In this document: positions 50,601 to 56,600 of the stretch, piece by piece
Layout: every line of letters begins with the position of its first letter
Position numbering within the stretch: the stretch's first letter is position 1
Assembly (NCBI GenBank): GCA_934045905.1
Contig: OW203762.1
Span: forward strand, 9,949,647 to 10,013,646
From: Leuctra nigra
Lineage: Eukaryota > Arthropoda > Insecta > Plecoptera > Leuctridae
Reading direction: 5' to 3'
Length of the DNA: 64,000 nucleotides
Notes under the pieces: model-generated
Told to the model about the DNA's origin: nothing
What the model saw: only the letters and a program-made list of their open reading frames with translations
The model's database searches: none
Position numbers and translations under genes: made by a program

Positions 50601-53600
50601 GAGTTCCGAGATATGGCAACACTTCGGTTTCCAAAATGGCTGCTGAACTTACTGCACTGCCACAAAGAATGTATATCTATAAATGATGTGTATCATTTTA
50701 AGTTTTCTGAATATGTATTCATTATATAGGAGGGGATTATAATAATTTTTAAATTTGAATGATGTAATTTCCGGTCTTATAAATAGGAAATTTCTAGTGT
50801 GACTGTTCCCATTTCATAGAGATGACCTTCCGAATCGTTTGGCGGTAGTTTCATACCGATCAGTCAACCAATTTTCAAGATATGACGTTACTTCCTGTTT
50901 CAAAATGGCTGCTGAAATCACTGACCCCTTGAATTATAATTTAAACATGATTACATTTTATTATAAGCTGACTCAAATAGTATATTTATTGCATCAAAAT
51001 GTAAATTTGTGAGATTTTAAAAATGTGTGACGTCATTTCCGGTTTCGGTATGGGAAACTGCAAATATTATTGATGATAATACCTAAAGTTGACCGTCTAA
51101 ATTGTTTAGCGCTGGTTTCGTTCAAATCTATTTAGCCGTTATTGACATATGATGTCACTTCCGGTTTCAAAATGGCGGCTTCCGGTTGGTTTTATAATAA
51201 GTCAAATGAGATATCAAAAGTACATACGTTACATAAATAACAAAATAATCGGATCAAATTTGTTGCCGAAATGCCAATCGATGTATTTCAAATTTCATGA
51301 CGTCATTTCCAGTTTCGTTAACATAAATTTTAGTCTGTTGCTATTGATAATCCATATAGTTTACCGTCTGAATCGTTTGGCGCAAATTTCGTTCCGATCG
51401 GTATAGCCGTTGTCGAGATATGACGTCACTTCCGGTTTCAAAATGGCGGCACAAAAAATTAATGGGGTGAAGGTTAAATCAAACGCCAAAAGTGCACACG
51501 TGGTAAAAATGTGAGATCAATCGGTTCAGCCGTTTAGGCTGTGGCCATGTTACCGGATTTGAATTCCAGGAGACTACTACTACTACTACTGAGATTATTA
51601 TTATTATTATGAAAACCGCCCTAAAACACTGTTTTCACGGCCCTCTAGCGCGCAAAGGGCGTAACCTATTGTTCCCAAATTTGGTATATGTTGTAGGGTG
51701 GGCCATAGCTCGAAATTAAGATATATCGCAACAATGTGAGATTTTCCAATTTTAAGATCCAGTAGGCCGAAAATGCCACTTTAATGCTTACAGTAAAAGT
51801 GGGTTTGCTCCAGCCTTTATATGAGAGTGTGCGCGCGCCGTACGACTTGGCTGGCGTGGAGCGACCGCTCCACTAGATACTTGACCAATTCCACATTAAT
51901 TAGGATGAGTAAGCCTAGGCGTCAGCGTGACAAGACTGTCTAAGGTCAACATCGAGTGGCTCAAGAGTTGGTCTCCGCCACCATTACAAGACATCGCCAG
52001 GCCTCCAGACATTGGACAGACCTTTGCAAGTTTATTAAAACACTGCAAAGAAATAATCGTGCGCACACTGTTTATTCCTGAATTATTACAAGGATAATTT
52101 CTGGAGGCACTCACTTCTTGGCAGTGAAACCAGTATATTATGAAAAAAATCAGTCAATAATCAAAATGTTGTTATCCCCTTCTCCCCTAAAATTAATTTT
52201 GATGGTATTACGAATTAGTAAAGTGAGCACTAATGATTGAAATGATTATGGTTCTTTGTAGTAGCCAATTCCTAATTTGTTTAAAGTTTTGGATGCCTTT
52301 AATTAATGTATGTAATTGTTTCATTAGTGAAATTATAACATACGAAAGTACACATTTCATGTGTGTCTTGTTGGGTTGAAATTGTAATTCAACCGTTGAC
52401 AACCAATAATAAGGGTAGCATGAGACCTCTTTAACAGCTCTTAGCTCATCTTACATCAATTTTATTTCTATAGATATCGTATTGGTGGAGGGGTAAGGAA
52501 AAGCCCATGCAAGTGACAGAGATGGACGATGAGACGCTCGAGGAGCAAAACTACGAGCGTGTTCCTCCGGACCTGATACCCGGAATCAGAATCCTCAACC
52601 TGCGTAAAACATTCAAGAGGAAGCCGGCAGTGGACGGAGTAACTATTGACATCTATCAAGATCAAATCACAGTTCTGCTCGGACACAATGGAGCTGGCAA
52701 AACCACGACCATGTCCATCATGACAGGTGACTACAACACAATATATTCGTTAATTCTTGTTGCATCGTACGTAAATCCACAATAAAATAAATATCAGACA
52801 TCAGTCATAGTGAAGTCCAAACAGATTTTACCGTCACATCAAACTGATGCGGAAGAAAAGACCCTTCGTCAAGTACACGTTTGCAGCAAATATTCTAGAG
52901 GAAGTCTGAATAAACATGAGAGATCCATTGGGATCCAACACTAACTCGTGTCTTATTCAATGTGTTAATGTTTCAGGCATGATTCCTGCCACCAGTGGAT
53001 CTGTTTGGATCAATGGTCACAACATCAGGACCCATCTGTCCAGGGCAAGATCTAAATTAGGTCTTTGTCCGCAACACGACATGCTCTTCAATGATTTGAC
53101 AGTGAAGGAGCATTTAGTACTGTTCGGAATGGTGAGTATCAGGGACTGATACGCAACTGCTCTACTACTGTACTCGGCTCTTACATCACTAACAAAAACA
53201 TTGAATATTCAATATAGATTCATGTAGGATAATTGTGAAACTTTCAACTTGCAGCTGAAAGGACTGAATTGCTCCCAAGCAATATTCTCTGCGTTGGACA
53301 TCCTGAAAAAGCTAGGCTTATCGACGAAGGCTGACGCCAAGGGGAAAACTCTCTCCGGCGGCATGAAACGGAAGGTGGCTCTGGGCATCGCCCTTGTCGG
53401 TGGCAGTAAGGTGGTGATCTTAGACGAGCCTACAACAGGGCTTGATCCCGTGGCTCGACGAGAAGTTTGGGACATGCTCTTGGCACTGCGTAAGGAATGT
53501 ACAATCCTCATCACCACCCACTTCATGGAGGAGGCCGATGTACTTGGAGATCGTATCGCTATCATGGACCATGGGAAAGTACAGTGCTACGGAACCCCGC

Positions 53601-56600
53601 TCTACCTCAAGAACAGATATGGTGAGACGCATTTACATAACTCCGCATACGAATGCAAAGTCTGTATTAATTTCCTAAAATTCCGTTCAAATCTTAAACA
53701 AATCTTATGGTAATTATAAGTGCACCATGATAAGTGAAAATTTGAACGGACATGGTTGACAAATGGGCGACGTTGGGGTAATGCAAGTTATTGGACCTTC
53801 TCAGCAAGATTAAATTAGGATTCTCTAAAGCTGAGTAACAGTTAGTTCTGTCAGGTTGAACTGAAAAAAGCATGGAATTACTGCTGAGATTCTAAAGATG
53901 GATCGATGAACGACACTTCACACTTGTTAGTTGAATATCTTCTCTTCTACAGGCATTGGCTACATGCTGAAAATCCTGACTCTTCCCGGCCACGACCTCG
54001 ACTCAATATCAAAGTACGTTCAGTCTTCGATTGCAGGAGCAACATTCAAACGGCAGATTGGCTCGGAGCTGGACTACGTTTTGCCTCAGGACAAAAAATC
54101 ACAGTTTCCTGGACTCTTCAGTGGACTGGACAGTTCAAAACAAACATTGCACATCGACTCAATCGGACTCTCCATCACCACGATGGAGGATGTCTTCATT
54201 CAGGTATAAGTGGAATGTAAAATAACTGGCAAATATTGCATGCGCTTTCTTTGCAAGACAGAAGCTGTTCATCCTCTCCTCACTTCATTCATCTGCAGGT
54301 TGGTGAGATCGCGATGGCCGGACGCGTCATCGACCCGGCGACGTATGCTGCTGAGGACCTGATTGGCAGTACGCGACCACGCAACAAGGGCGCGTGCCTT
54401 GTGGTCGAGCAGACAATTGCTCTTTTGGTCAAGAGGATTATATACACCTTCAGAAGATATATCGCTCTTCTCGTCTATGTGAGCTAAAACGTTTCATTCG
54501 TATCATAATCTAAGAAGAATGCATTTCCTGGCTACTAGAGATATTACACTTCTTTCCACAGTCTTTAGCCACAGTTTGTACCCCAAAGCACCAATGACCT
54601 TCAAGCGTCCGTATAATATATTGAACTTCAGCCCACGTTACCCTGGCGCTATGTGAGCTAAAACGTTTCATTCGTATCATAATCTAAGAAGTATGCATTT
54701 CCTGGCTTCTAGAGATTTTACACTTCTTTCCACAGTCTTTAGCCACAGTTTGTACCCCAAAGCACCAATGACCTTCAAGCGTCCGTATAATATATTGAAC
54801 TTCAGCCCACGTTACCCTGGCGCTATGTGAGCTAAAACGTTTCATTCGTATCATAATCTAAGAAGTATGCATTTCCTGGCTTCTAGAGATTTTACACTTC
54901 TTTCCACAGTCTTTAGCCACAGTTTGTACCCCAAAGCACCAATGACCTTCAAGCGTCCGTATAATATATTGAACTTCAGCCCACGTTACCCCACGCTCCG
55001 CGCTGGCGCTGGCGTTGAAACCTGAACAGGGTTTCTCTTTTGACCTTGAAGCATCAGTGCATTGGCACCTGCCATTGGAACCTCCAGATTGACCAGCTGT
55101 CAAGGTCACCGCTTCCAATGCCGAGATCCAGCGATACAAGGCCGAACTGTAAACGAAGCTTGCTTCACTGTGTTTTAGATTTTGCTTCCCCTTCTGATGA
55201 TGCTCGGGGTTTTGTTCGCCTCTTTCCCCTACTTCGATGATAAGAAGGTGTTATACAAGGGTGGAGCAATCGACTTGGCTCTAACTACATACGAGCCAAC
55301 CACCGTTTACCACACCGGCATTGAGAGTGACATCGTTGAGAGGTTAGCACAAGAAATAAATCATATCCGGATAGAAGTTGTATAGTTAAATGTCAACACA
55401 CGAATAGTGGGAATCGGGCTATCGCTGGATTAAAATTTTCATTTACAACCAATATTTTGTGAACTTCTTAGCTCAACGTGGTGTCCGAAACCAACCATGG
55501 AAATGGTTCGGGACTCCAAATATTATTCTGTATTCTGTATTCTGTATTCTGTATTCTGTATTCTTATATTATTCTGGTTTTACAAGAATAATCGAATCCA
55601 ACGATAGCATTTCCATCTAGAGTTAGTTGACAACTAAGCCAAGGTCGTTTGATTGAATCATGTGTAGTCTGAAACCGAAAACGCGTAGAACGTACATCGA
55701 ATCACAGTATTCCTCCGTGTAAATGGACCATTATGTTCGTGATCTGATGATCCATGTTTGACTCTTCAGTTACCGTACATTTGTGAAGAAGGACGGCTCA
55801 AGACCTATCGCCGTGGATCCCGAAGTAGGCGTGTCGAACAAGACACTTCTGCTAGGCGTCGCCGACCTGCAGACGTTCGACAAACTCGTCGCGGCTGTCG
55901 AGTACAACGAGTCCAATGAGAGCATCTCGGTGAACGCGATGTACTCGAGCGCCGCAGTACACAGCATCCCCATCGCCATCAACCTGCTCAACAACGCGAT
56001 CCTCAAGGCATACGCGGGAGACGATTACTCCATCACAGTTGCGAGCCGTCCGATTGCTGAAGCAGAGGTGCGTACAATACTGGATACTATGAATAAAGTC
56101 CTGATTCTTCTGTTGATCCTCTTCTTCCGCTTCCGATTCTTCATTCTCCCTTTTTTCATCATTCGACCTCCATCAATCTAAACCTACTCTCTCCTCTATC
56201 TTCTCTCCTTTATCTTCCGCAGCCCCCTCCACTCCTATCATACACTTTCTTCTCGCACTGCCCTTTTTTACCTTATTGCTAGATCTGCCCTTCTTTCGTA
56301 ATGTAAATAGAATGTAATACAAAACATTTGTGAAACGAAGGAGTTCACTATGGTTGCACAGCTTCACCAGCCCCTTCTTCTGTTCGTGTTCGCTGCAGAG
56401 CTCCGGGTCTCCATTCTTTCTGCCAACATATGAATCCGTCGCTTACGTCTGGGCAGCACTGTTACCGCTGGGACTCATATTCCTCATTGGGGGCTTCGTG
56501 CTGTTCCCCTACGAGGAGAGAGTGTCGGGTGCCAAGCACCTACAGCGCATGACTGGTGTCGGACCGTTCCACTACTGGCTCACGTGTTTCATCTGGGACT

